Shown: in pieces, positions 1 through 27,763 of the stretch
How positions within the stretch are numbered: position 1 is the stretch's first letter
Layout: each line of letters opens with the position of its first letter
Source of the DNA: Pipra filicauda
Taxonomy: Eukaryota > Chordata > Aves > Passeriformes > Pipridae
Assembly (NCBI RefSeq): GCF_003945595.2
Contig: NW_024104361.1
Location: forward strand, 62,001 to 126,000
Direction: 5' to 3'
DNA: 64,000 bases
The notes under the pieces: generated by a model
Told to the model about the DNA's origin: nothing
The model's input: the letters and a program-made list of their open reading frames with translations, nothing else
Database searches by the model: none
Translations under genes and position numbers: made by a program

Positions 1-1533
1 TCATTATTTGGACTAGCACATGAATGGCTGCACATGGCTTTTTCTCCATGGTCTGTGTTGCAGGCATCTGTCCCAGCAAATCCATCCCTCAGTATGATTT
101 CTGGGGAGCAGTGCTTCCAACTTCCTTTCTAGGAGAGATGCTGAAACCCGCAGACATGAGGCTGTTCAGGGAGAGTGAGTGAGTGAATGATGTGTTGTGG
201 TCAGGAACTGCTGCTCTTCAGCTGGGGATCCCAGAAAGAACCTGCCCCTGCTATTTGCCATGTTCAGGACCAGACTTTCCAGCCCACAGAGATTTCGTTG
301 GCATGCTGGGAAACTTGTTTCAATCCTTCCCAAACCACGGATGTGGGAGAAATAAACCTCACACTGTTCATCTGAATGAAATAGTCATCAGTGACTCATC
401 TATTAGTGATTATCTGCTCTCCCACCTTCTCAGTTGGCTGGAGCCTGGCACACTGTGCTCCACACCATGTGCCAAGGGGTACCAACCAGGAGGAGCATCA
501 CCCAACATGATGTGAGCCTGATTTTACTCTTTGCTCTTCTGTGACTCTGGAGACTGGGGACAACTGGCTATCGGTGATTGAATATGCTGCAGCTTGGCCA
601 AAATTATGTGAAGCTCCTGGAACTTGGCACATATTAGTGTGAAAACCTGTTTGGTAATAACTTAACCTTAGAAGGCATCCAGCTGTCTGCCAGAGATTAA
701 GACCGAGCAAGAAAAAATGTGCATGGAGCTGGGCAAAAGGATTCAGAGTGCAGAGTGAACTCAGGGAGTTTAGCATGTGGTTTTGGTTTGAAAAATTGTT
801 TCCACTTTATTAATCGATTTGTTCCTTTTCCGCAGTTCTTCCATTAGTACTTTGCATAAATATGTTTTGCTTGATAAATTTCTCAAACTGCTCTGTGTAT
901 CACATGCTTTGAATAATGAGTAATCACAGCAGATCCCCTACATGTGGGGTATGGGTTGTTTCATCTGTTTGAACAATCTTGTTTAAAAGCAGGAGGAAAT
1001 CTCTGTGAGGCTTAGGAACTTCTGGGGGTGCAGATGTGTGCTCAGATAAATCAGGCTATAAAACCTCAGGATGTTTGAAGCACGCTCCTCTCAGGTTTTA
1101 TTTTCCTGTTCCCCCCAAAAAGAGCAGCATAATTTTTAACTAATTACATGGCTTATCAGCATTAAAGATACCCAGTTTCCTCCTACCCCAGGGAGGAAGA
1201 AAATCCAAAATTTTTGCAAAACAGCATTTATTGCTTGTTTAGAGACTTTTCATGCTCCTTTCTCGTAAATCCACCAAGCTCTGTATTTAGAGTTTCTAGA
1301 CCTTATGACCAGTTTTCAAAGCAGGGCAGGATGGCACACGGCCTTTCTTTATCCTGAACCACGATCACCTAGGAGCTTTTTCCACAGTTGGCTTAAACTG
1401 AGCATAGATTGGCTGCCCAGCCCTCTATTCCCCTGCCCTCTCTCCCAGCACTCCCCATAACCAACAGTTTAAGATGAAATTAATTTCCTTAGTTAACTTC
1501 TACCTGAACTGGGGGTTTTATTGTTTCTCTTAC
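1..1533 (-). other. TACR2: TACR2 intron 2, partial; no exon seen
   Basis: By gene structure this is intron between TACR2 exon 2 and the unseen exon 3. I read the minus strand for the TM5 segment expected in exon 3 and did not find it. No repeat or RNA gene was recognised. Confidence 0.7.
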
Positions 1534-1728
1534 GTGAGCTGGTGCTTGGATCCAGCGTCGTCAGGCCAGACCACGATGCATTTCGTGGTTCCGTTGTCCA
1601 TCAGGATCTCGGCATAGAAGCACTGTGGGAAGGCCAACCCAAATGCCACCAGCCAGATTATCCCAATGATGACTCTGGTGCTTGCAGCAGAGAGCCTGGG
1701 CTTGAAGGGGTGAATTATTGCCACATAC
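1534..1728 (-). CDS. TACR2: TACR2 coding exon 2
   Basis: Bounded by a TTCTTGCAG acceptor and a GTAAGAG donor. At 195 bp it matches the exon-2 length I know for tachykinin receptor genes. It encodes the rest of (E)RY, the second intracellular loop, TM4 (W158, P167) and the start of ECL2 with C183 and the sequon N178-G-T. It ends two bases into a codon, so the next exon lies to the left of this window. Confidence 0.93.
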
Positions 1729-4700
1729 CTGCAAGAAACATAGGTAAGGCTTTTACAGTTACATTGGTAATCTGTACAGCACATAGAGCAACTGTAAAAA
1801 CTCAGCGGGACTGTATAGGGGGCTTTATTAATAGAGATATTTTGATAGGTTCCCGGCCATAAATCATGGAACTGAATCCTTTCTGAAGAGAATGACTGCA
1901 AGTCTTAGGGCAGGATATATTAAACCCGTGGGGATGGATGCTTCTGGTCTGAGGAGGAAGCAGTCATCTATATCTTCTGCATATGGTCTTTGCAAATATT
2001 CCCCTTACAGAATTTTTCATAGAACCCCAGAATGGTTTGGGTTGGAAGGGACCTTAATGACTACCTAGTTCCAATCCCCCTGCCATGGTCAGGGACACCT
2101 GAGCTGGGCTCCAAGTGCTGTCCAACCTGGCCTTGAACACTTCCAGGGGTGGGGCATCCACAGCTTCTCTGGGCAACCTGTGCCAGGGCTTCACCACCCT
2201 CATAGGGGAAGAATGTCTTCCTAATATCCAATGTAACCCTGCCCTCTGTCAGTGTGAAACCATTCCCCCTTGTCCTGTCATGCCAGGCCCTTGTAAAAAG
2301 TATTCTCTCTCTTTTTTTTTTTAATTAATTTTTCAAATTCTTTACCAAAAAAAGCACAGCCTGTTATGCTGTTTCCTCCTAAGTATGCCGATCTCTGATG
2401 CCTCATATTATCACAAGAGCAGACAGGGGTCTTGAGTATCCTTTACCCTGAATTTTTTCCCACTGATTTTTAGCTGTGGAAAACTTGTGTTATCACCTCT
2501 GTCTGTAAAAGTCTCAGCATTTGTGCTTGCAGTGGAAGGGAAGTGCTGACCCCTCCTTCCCACACCTGCTCAGAGCCCTCACAGCACTTCTGACTCTTGG
2601 ATTACTCACGAGCCCAGGGCACTCTCTGGTTTTAAGTTCCCTGTGTGGAAACACACTGTGTCGTAACAAGTACATAATCAATTATGCATTTCTTGTCATG
2701 CTTCCCCTGTTCTTTGTCATGGTTGTTACAAAGGCAAAATAGAGTGGCAAATGCCTATTGCCTCCTAGTTTTCATAGCAAAAATCATAACAAATTGTGCT
2801 GTCCCTTGGCCAGGCCAGTGGGAGGGAGCTCTGCAGAACAGGGAGTGATCCAGGGCCACACGGCAGCAGAGCCTTATTTAGCTATAAAATTTTCATGTCA
2901 CCTTGCTTTTCATTAGCTTGCTGTAGGCTCTGGTCAGGAAGTGGTGAATATTCTCCAGAGTATTTGCCCACAGAAGCGCCTGAAATGATGATCTGTGGCT
3001 CTCGGTGAACGGCAAGTCCTGGGAATAAATGATGCCAGTCCCTGTGCTGTCATAGCCCACATCAGAGGTGTTACAGGGCTGCTGGGTGGAGGCTTTAAAC
3101 TCAGCCAGGGGTGCACCTCTGAGGTGACCTGGGATTTTAGGCGAGGTCCTGCAAGTTGGGAGATTTACCAAACCTGCTGAGATCTCCTGGCTGCTTTTGC
3201 TGTGTGGCAGCACTGCCTTTGCCCCCCTGCTCCCTGTGCTCTCTCTCTGTGCCCTGCTCCATGTGACATCCCAGGATGCTGGGACCGCAGTCGTGGCACC
3301 CTTTCTCTGGCCCTCATCCCATATAGACAAAACACAATTTTGGGCATGCTTGCACACTTTCCAGACAGATCCTAGGAGACTTTGCTAACTGGAGTGGGAA
3401 ACCAATAGACTACTTTTGTGCCTGGAGCACTGCAGTGGAAAGACCTGCTCCAGGACGGGGAAACAATGATCCTAAACCCTAAACAGCTTGGAATGGGGAA
3501 ACAGAGCGATCCTAAACCTAGTGGTGAGCAGTATCACCAGGGACTTTTCCACAGAGACAAAGATGACTTAGAGCTGTCACTTCTTAGCCTTCTTCCTTAC
3601 AATAAACTGCTTCAAAAGACATTGTTTTATCGAAGTTAAACACTGGAGCCTGAGTGGGCAAGTTCTCATAACAATAAATGGAAGTGGCGAGTTTCCAGGA
3701 GACAGTGTCAGGGTCTATTTTAAGGCTAAGGAAAGAATAGCTAAATATGGTTTGCAGTGAGGTGCCAAGTTTTCTTTCTGGTCTGTGCCACGTCACTAAA
3801 GAGATTTTGGCTGTATAGGTGCTTTCACTAAATATCCCCAAGGAACAAGAGCAGGGAGGCGTGAGGACAGGTTGAAATGGCTTTTGAAAAATAATATCCT
3901 TTAGCAGACAACATGTATAAAAAGCAGCAGTTACCAACAACCCTTGATTTAAAGCCAGGAGCAGCAAAAGTGTATTTGAGTCTAAAAGCGAATTGCCATT
4001 GATTCCAAATAGGGATTTGCTTTCATCTGGACAGCTGCAGACTGACAAACACGTCACTCATCCCTATCCCTGTGCTCGTGAGCGCTCCTTCCAGCGGCCG
4101 CAGGGGCCACTGTCCTGTCCCGTGCCGTGTCCCCAGCTCCGGCGCGGGTTTCAGCAGGAATTAACCAAAGGGGAAAGCCCTCATTCCTCTCCTAGTTCGT
4201 TTACTAAATTTTTTGTGTATTGATTTTTTCCCCGAGGCTGGGTGTGCCGGTGTGAACGAGCTGCGAGCAGGGCGGGAGTTAGGGAAGCGACCCCGGTAAC
4301 TCAGAGAGCAGCGCTGCTTGGATGGCTCCACAGGGACACTGGCTCCCCTCCCGAGGGAGCTGGAAGGGCCCTGCTTGATAAGGAACAGAGGAAACCTGAA
4401 GGAAACTGCAAAGTCAACAGCAGGGCTTGATAAAGGACTGCCGGTGTTTCTCTTGGCTGTCCCAGGGAAGACCTTCACCGTGGGGTTGTGGCAGGGACAC
4501 AGTATGGAAAAGACAGAAATATTCCTGGCGCCAGGCAGAGAGTGGAAGTAACGGAGGGAAGACAGGAAGGATGGAAGGAAGGAGGGTAGAAAGCCTAGAA
4601 GGGAGCTTAACCTCCTCTACTTCTTGTACACACCATTGCCTGTAAGGGAGGAAATTCCCACGAACTTTTGGCCACTTTCTATTTAGAAGAAAAACAGCTC

Positions 4701-5738
4701 CATGTTGTTTAACAATGAGCTGTAAACACAGTCAGACTCCACAAATTTAAGCTCAAGTAAAAGTGACTTGGCAGATGGAAGAGAATATTATGGAAGTACC
4801 AAATTACCCCAGAAGTCAAACAAAATCACTGTTATTACTTCCCTCCCTCTTGGAATAAGTCATTCTAGTGAACTATGGGAGCAGACTCTGCCATTTCTGA
4901 TCTAATTCCCATTATTTCTGGTGTTTTGCTGGGCTCACAGCAGGACTGAGGATGCTAATACTTTCGGCATCCCACAGCGTATCCTCATTTCTCTGGAAAT
5001 ATCCTTCTGATGGTTTAAAAAAACAGACAACAAAAAAACCCCACCCCAAACCCACAGAAGATTTTGCAGGATGGCTGGGAAACAATTTATGGTCAATAAT
5101 GTGGGAACAACAGAATTCCAGCCACTTCCACTTGTTACAGATTTGTGTGTGATTCAGGCCAGGGATAAAACAGAAGATCACATCATAATTAGCATCAAAC
5201 CCCATAGTTTGGCACTTGTCCCACTTTGCTGATAAGGCATCTGACACGGTACGTGGGGGCCAATTGCACAAAACATTGCAGTGATTTTTTATGACATACA
5301 GGAGATTTTTTGGACCTTATCTTCTCCATTCTCCTCTTACCTCTCTGCAGCCACGGCTGTCATGGAGTAAATGCTCACAAACATTGCAGTGATGGGGAAC
5401 CAGTTCTGAAACCTGCAGAATTCCTCGCCAAAATACCAGACGTTGTGACTGGCATAAATAAAATTGAAGATGGTGTTGAAAGCAGACATCAGCAGATCCG
5501 AAAGAGCCAGATTCACGATGAAGTAGTTGGTAGTGGTCCTCATTCTCCTGTGTGCAAGGATAATCCAGATAATGGTGACGTTGCCAACGATGGATGTGAT
5601 AACGATGAAGGAATAGGTGATAGCCCACAAAGCAATTCTCCACCCTGGCTGAGTGAACTGGGTCACCCACGTCCAGTTGCCACTGTCCTCGAGGGAGTCA
5701 GCCTGTGAAACGTTGCTGGCATTAAAAACAGACAACAT
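1534..5738 (-). CDS. TACR2: Tachykinin receptor 2 (neurokinin-2 receptor), 5' part; coding exons 1-2 only
   Basis: Class A GPCR of the plasma membrane; the family binds neurokinin A/substance P and couples mainly to Gq and calcium signalling. Two coding exons are present: 5341-5738 (398 bp) and 1534-1728 (195 bp), joined across a 3.6-kb intron with consensus splice sites inside the Arg codon of the (E)RY motif. Together they give about 197 residues, TM1 to the second extracellular loop. Visible landmarks are N-glycosylation sequons N6, N9, N21 and N178, TM1 N53, TM2 D81, C108 and C183 (the conserved TM3-ECL2 disulfide), and W158 in TM4. TACR2 is preferred over TACR1 or TACR3 because of HPF-x-PRLSA, LVA, PQCFY and the MD-x-G-x-TKC-x-V-x-WP pattern, and because TSPAN15 lies next to it in divergent orientation, as in human. 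Odd point: ERY (132-134) replaces the usual DRY. TM5 to the C-terminus is off the left edge, so intactness cannot be judged. Confidence 0.95.
1729..5340 (-). other. TACR2: TACR2 intron 1
   Basis: A 3.6-kb intron with GT-AG ends on the minus strand. It contains one CR1 copy (about 2019-2312). The stretch around 4080-4400 is richer in GC. Nothing else was recognised. Confidence 0.85.
2019..2312 (-). mobile_element. CR1 LINE 3'-end fragment in TACR2 intron 1
   Basis: On the plus strand the copy opens with a CATAGAA...AATGGTTTGGGTTGGAAGG block and the 'gaccttaatgactacctagttccaa' type sequence. It continues through the 'cttccaggggtggggcatccac' and 'ccctctgtcagtgtgaaac' blocks. This is the reverse complement of the CR1 3' region, so the element runs on the minus strand and is 5'-truncated. 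Recognised from memory of CR1 consensus sequence, not by database search. Confidence 0.85.
5341..5738 (-). CDS. TACR2: TACR2 coding exon 1
   Basis: Starts at the ATG at 5736-5738 (G at -3) and ends before a GTAAGAG donor (plus-strand 5340 downward). It encodes residues 1-132 plus two bases of the Arg codon: the extracellular N-terminus with three sequons, TM1, TM2 with the NLALSD motif, and TM3. This start gives an N-terminus of about 32 residues before TM1, normal for tachykinin receptors. The 5' UTR and promoter could not be delimited. Confidence 0.94.
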
Positions 5739-8700
5739 GCCCGTGGTTTTCTTCTTTGTCTAAGTGTAAAGGAAAATCTTCTGGCATCTGCTCATTTTCT
5801 TGCAGTAGATGCTGGTGGTATGAATTTCCATGCATGTAACTAAGGGCTGTTAAGAAGACATCAGGCTGAGGTGTCTCATCCTCTCATCCTGTTTTCCAAG
5901 TGATGCAATGCAGTTCCAGGAGGAGATGAGCGATGCCAAGGGCGTCCTCCTTCTTCCCTGGCATTTTAACCTCCACTTGACGAGTAAAACCTAACAAACA
6001 ACTCTCTCCCTTAAGTTTATTTTTCCTCTAAAAAGGAAGAAAAAAGATGGAGGGAAGGAAGGTCTTTTCCAGGTCGGTGACAAGCGGTGTCTTCCTTTAG
6101 ATTACTTTTAGGGTCAAGAAAATACAAGTAGAAGTATCAAGCCATAAAACACTTCAATCCAAGTGGAAATCCTTTTCCAGGGCAGGGATTTTCCAAAGAA
6201 CCAGGTGTCTGAATCCTCTGCAGCGGGACTGAGGACATTTGCTTTTCTTTCCCTGCGTAACTACTAAACGCGAGGCAGGAGTCGCGCTGGGATAAAATTT
6301 CTACAGGTTTTAAGGGGACTTTGAAAGGAGGTGGAGTCTCTTCTGGGGAAAAACTAAACAACCAATTTGACATCAAATGAAATGTGGCAAAGTGGTACTT
6401 GAAGTTTTACCCCCCCGCCCAGTTTTGAATAACCTCTGAAATGGTCACGCTGCTGTATCAGGATTTTACAGGCGTAAGTGCAAGGGTAGTGACTTTGCCA
6501 GGTTTACCAGTCCTGCAATCCTTGAGTTTCCAGGACCCTCCCTTGTTTTCCCACGAGCTCTCACAGCAAGAGAGAAGCTACATTTAATGCGATTTAGCAA
6601 GGTCCTTCTCTTTGGATGGCTGCATCTCCTTTCCCAGGGTATGCTCTAGAAATGTAGTGCCCTCACACAAGCAGAAGTTTCAGGTCCTCACAGGGAAGAG
6701 GAACCCCTGACTCTGCTCGGAGCACACACTCTTGCTCGCTGCCAGCTCTAAAGTTCAGAGCAGAAACATAAGCAACACACTGAGGTTGAGAATTCCAAGA
6801 GTACTTGGCACTGGCTCGTGCCTGCTCTCCTGGAAGCTGAAAGTGCTTCAGGTATGAAAACCTGCTTTCAGGATTCAGGAAGCATGCAGGGTGCTGGAAG
6901 AGCAGTAGTTTTCGAGCTCCTGGAGCTGCAGCTTGTGCCAGCCTCTCCTGTAACAGGGCAGTATTTATCCATTCAGGATCCTCTCAACCAGCTCAGCCTG
7001 GACTCTTTCCTTCCTTCATTAATTTCTGGAGGCAACCTTGAGATTACCCATCACCTAATACCTGCAACTCTTTAAAGCAGATATGGTATTGCCCAAATGT
7101 TGTTTTTTTAAGAAACCAATACCTGTAGTACTACATATAATATCTCCTTCTCTTCACAATAGACTTCCTTGCAGGCAATCCCACTCACTTCCCTGCAGGC
7201 AATTCCACTCACTTCCCCACCCAGAAACTACAAAACCACACTTGTCCATATCTTCCAGCATGCATTGCAAGGCTGTTCCAGGCTCTTCTTCAGAGTCTTC
7301 CGCTGACACCTCATTAAGCAGCTTATGGACCTTTCACTTTCTGTACACAGTCCAGGAGGGCTCTTCCTGATTTGCAGCATGAATTCAACAGCTAATAGTG
7401 TTCTTCAGATTATTTTTTTTTCTTCATCTCTCAAATCTCTGCAAATTCAAAGGAGAATCTGAGCAAAACCCTCCATATGTTTAGCTGGGAGCACAGCTTA
7501 AGTGCTTTATCAGTCAAGGAAAGCAAAACATAAGCAAGCACTTGGAAAAAGGGCTGTACTTATTGACCTTTCAATGGTGAAACCATAACCTTTCTCGGCT
7601 GACTTTGAAGACAGTCAGAGTGCCCAGGTTTCCTAGGAACCTTCTTCTGAACTATCTGCCCTGCTTCCTGATCTGTTACTCAGGTGATAATCGGAGAGCA
7701 GTCACCCTTTGGTCAGTATTTCATTGTACAGGTCTTCAGGGATTTGCTTTCCTTTATCCACACCCACACCTTTTATTCCTTTGCTGGTTGTGCATTGACA
7801 AGGTTATCATCCTGGAGCCCTGCCAGTGACTTAGTGTGTACTATTGGCCTTTTGACTTGAAAACTGGAGTGATTTTTGATAGAGGTGGGCTCCAAATTCC
7901 TCAGGGAAGTTGCATGTGCCTGGGACTGTGGGTAAAACCTGTAACTCCAATGATTTTGGAGTTGTACCAGAGAAGGAAACTATCTGGGAGAAAGGTTTTT
8001 GGGTTTGGCTGTTTTCACAGTTGTTTTTATTATGGGCAGGATTGTTCAAGGCCGAACGTTCCTGTGCTGAGTCACTGATCCCAGGTCTGAGCAAAGGGTG
8101 AGAGGTGCAAAGAAAAGATGCAGGTCTGCAAGGTCAGGAAGGGTGATTGAGGGATGTTTTGTGTTTTGGAAACATAATACAAGGTAATACAGGCAGTAGA
8201 GGCTTTAATTGTATTGCAAGTTGAACTCTGTTTTGGGAGGAAGAACCTTTGTCCAGGGAACAGGTCTGAGAGCAGGACCATGAGCATCCACTTTGGGTGG
8301 GGGAAAGTGCAGCTGGCCTGCAGCTTTATCAGCCAGGCATGGGCTGGAAGGAAGCAGAAAAATGCCTCTTGGTAGCTCTGAAAAGCTTTGGGTCTTTCTG
8401 ACACACTTTCATGCAGGGCTAAGTGTGGGTTCACTTCCTCTTCTGCAGTGCTCCTAATTCCCTGAGTCAAATGTTCTGCAGTCTATGGCTTTTTATGACT
8501 GTCCCTAGGACAACCCTGGTAGCCCTGGAGATGAGTGAGGACATGTGGAAGATACTGATCCGTAACATGAACAAAACCACCACTAGCTGAGCTATTGGAT
8601 GGCCCCGGGAGCAGACGCTGTAATGCAGGATCTGCCTCGATGCTGGCAGAGATGCCAGACTCCTCGTTGGAAAACTGCAGTTCTGTGCTGCCTTGGGCTG

Positions 8701-9900
8701 AGGGGGAGAGAATGCAACCAAGAAGGACCCTCAGCACCACAGGCAGTTCATAACATCTTACTTTTAACCACTGTTTGCTGCTGAACTGTACTAATTGTGT
8801 CCAGAAATCTTGTCATTTCAATATACAGACGAGGTCTGGGATTCAGCAAAGAAAGGGATTAGTCAATTATTTTCGTACAGTTTCATAACAGGAACCTGTT
8901 TTGATGCATTGGCTCTGTTCAGAGTGAAAACAACAGGAAAACGGACACTCCTTTTAATCAGCTTCCCCATCCAGCTGGACGTGCCCTGAAATTTTATTTG
9001 CAGAAATCAGCACAAATGAACAGGCAAGGCATTAAGAAAGTCACACCAAAACTATTAATTTAATTAAATACTCAAACAAGGAAGATGTCTAAGTGACAGG
9101 AACATGTTGGGATGTGAATGACACTCATGAGACATGAAGAACCTGTGGCAGACTCTAATTCCCAGCACCTACACGGTATGTGATGTGATTTCCAGCCTGC
9201 ACACCGCTGTAAGTGTCAGGGATATTTGCAAATCTGTCTGAAGATTGAAGTTGTGATATTTTAGAGGATGAATGCTCTGGGGCATTGAATTATCGTCAGA
9301 AACGTTACAGGTGAAGAGCTACCGGTTGGGTCCTGGGCTGGATTATTTGTTTTCCAGAAGCAGAATGTAGCACTGCATGGAAAAGCAATGGTGCTTTTTA
9401 TAATAGAATTTTCCAGGGATACTTTTTAGCCTTTATAAACAAGGTTTTGGTATATTGTATGACCTAACGAAATGATGTGTGACTGACTGCTTACACAGTT
9501 TTACGTACACAGCTCGGAGGTTTTCCAGTCGCTTTCCTAGGTAACTTAAGGACAAATGCTGCCTCACTTCATCTCCTCTGACACCAGACGCTGATTTTCA
9601 ACGCCATCTGTCTCTGCTCCGGGCCAGGATGCAACAACCAACTCTGTGACAGTTGTCTGCCACTTTGAATGAGACTTTTTTCCCCGGGGGAAAAATAGCC
9701 CTTTGTGGGACAGGAGTGCAGCGCTGCGGGCTTGAAAAGGCTTATTTCATCTCGGAGGCATGAATGGCGTTTGCAGTTCATGATCGCTGCGTCAGACCCA
9801 GCGCTGTCCCACTGTCACAGCAGCGGGACGTGGATAAACCTCGGTGCAGGCAGAAAACGTGGCCAGTGCAATACGCCCATTAACTGTTGTTATTTGCAGG
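5739..9900. other. Intergenic region between divergent TACR2 and TSPAN15
   Basis: Upstream of both genes. I see no coding exon with conserved domain content, no RNA gene and no clear interspersed repeat. It holds a small tandem duplication (7167-7214). The last few hundred bases before 9900 become GC-richer towards the TSPAN15 promoter. Unannotated 5' UTR exons of either gene could be here. Confidence 0.6.
7167..7214. repeat. Two-copy 24-bp tandem duplication
   Basis: Two head-to-tail 24-base units (7167-7190, 7191-7214), each containing GCAGGCAAT and CCACTCACTT, differing at two positions. Confidence 0.85.
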
Positions 9901-10174
9901 ACGTGCTGGACAACCGCGAGTTTTACAACGAAAGGTAAATGCCCTGGTATCGCTCCACCGTGCCGGCGTAGCGCCCAGGGAGCCTGCTTTGCAGTGTTTA
10001 CGGATGCTCGACCCAAAATCCCGGCACCCACGGGCAGCAGGAGCTTCCCACCGAAGTGTTTTTGTCCGGGCTGTTTCAGTGGCGACCGCGGAGGTTTTGG
10101 GGGTGCGCGCGTGGCTCTGGCAGCGCTGGAGCAGCCGGATCTGCTTTTCCTGCCGTCTCCAGCTGCGGGGTTAA

Positions 10175-26507
<16,333 letters not shown>

Positions 26508-27215
26508 CTGCGGGGACCCCGAGAGCAGTGGAAGCCGGGCGAGCCCTCCTGGTCTGGCGTGTGCTGCTGTCACAGACCGGCGGCGGTGCCACAGTGCCCT
26601 CGGTGTGTCTGCGCCCACGGACGCCCCAGAAGGGCCCCGCGCTGCTGCCGCGGGATCGCGGCGCTGCCGGAAGGTGGGTTCGTGGATCATTAAATCTTCT
26701 TTTTTGAGTGATTGCTGAGTGATGCAAAGCCAGAGCAACTATTCTGGGAAGATCGGAACGTCGATTTCTGGGAAGCGTCTTCGCGTCTTGGGATGTCGTA
26801 TTTAAACGTGTGTCGTTTCCAGCCTTATTTTCTTACTCCTTCCAAGAGAGATTTCTTACCGATCTACGTGGTGATTATTAAACATACGTTTAATAAACGT
26901 TTTTTGCTAATCTTGATGACTTTACTGACAATAATGGATGTGATGCTGATCGCTTTCATTGCTCAGTTTTCTGTGCCTTTTAATAATGGGGCAAATGCCA
27001 ACGTGGAATTAGTCAGGAAATGCTTGATATATTTTTTTAATGCAATTTATTACTGTCTGGCTTTTGTATAAACTTACAGGATGTTTGAGTTTTGGATATA
27101 TCTTTCCTCTTTAGTAAATTAACTAGGTGATTTATGACTTTCTGTTTTTTTGGAGTTCTGTGTGTCAAGATGTTTCTAAATTTTATTGTCAAAATAAAAG
27201 CAGTAAGTTGTTTTT
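26508..27215 (+). other. TSPAN15: TSPAN15 3' UTR with candidate poly(A) signals
   Basis: AT-rich sequence after the stop. Candidate signals are ATTAAA at about 26688, AATAAA near 26890 and AATAAA at 27193-27198. The last is followed by TTG/T-rich sequence and an A-run, so it is the likeliest end of the long form. A 119-codon open frame inside it is treated as chance. Confidence 0.6.
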
Positions 27216-27729
27216 CTTAAAAAAAAAAAAAAGAAAACAAAACAAAAAAACCACAAAGATTTTGTCTAATATGCTTTTCATTTTCTTATGTAAGTTAAGC
27301 CTGTCCCTCAAATGCTGAATCCAAAGGTAGAAATAGGTGGAGCTGTGATTCTGGCTTGGGTGCTGCCTGCCTGGGCTTTTGGAGAGGCGCTGAACATCTG
27401 TGCCTCGCTTGCTTCTCTTAGTGAATTGGGGACAATACTTGGGAGTCACCAAGAGCTCTGGGGTTTTTGTTGGTGTTCCTTTGTCCTGAGCATTTCTCTG
27501 CAGTCTCTCCAGCCCCAGCAAGGCTTGCAGGCAGAATGCAGAACCTAATTATCACAATACTTCAAATAAACCAAAGACAGGAAGAGAATAAAGCAGGTTT
27601 AGATCCTCAATCTAAATCTCTGCTTTTCTGAACAGTCCGCTAAGACAAACAAAGCAATATCTGATATTATGCTCCTTGCTAGTTTTTGGTTTTGTTGTTG
27701 TTGTTTGTTTTGGTGGTGGTTTGTTGTTT

Positions 27730-27763
<34 letters not shown>

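Noticed and set aside
5310..5708. 132-codon plus-strand frame
   Set aside because: Antisense shadow of TACR2 exon 1.
26712..27071. 119-codon frame after TSPAN15 with a hydrophobic stretch
   Set aside because: Lies wholly within the AT-rich 3' UTR upstream of the poly(A) signal; no family resemblance.
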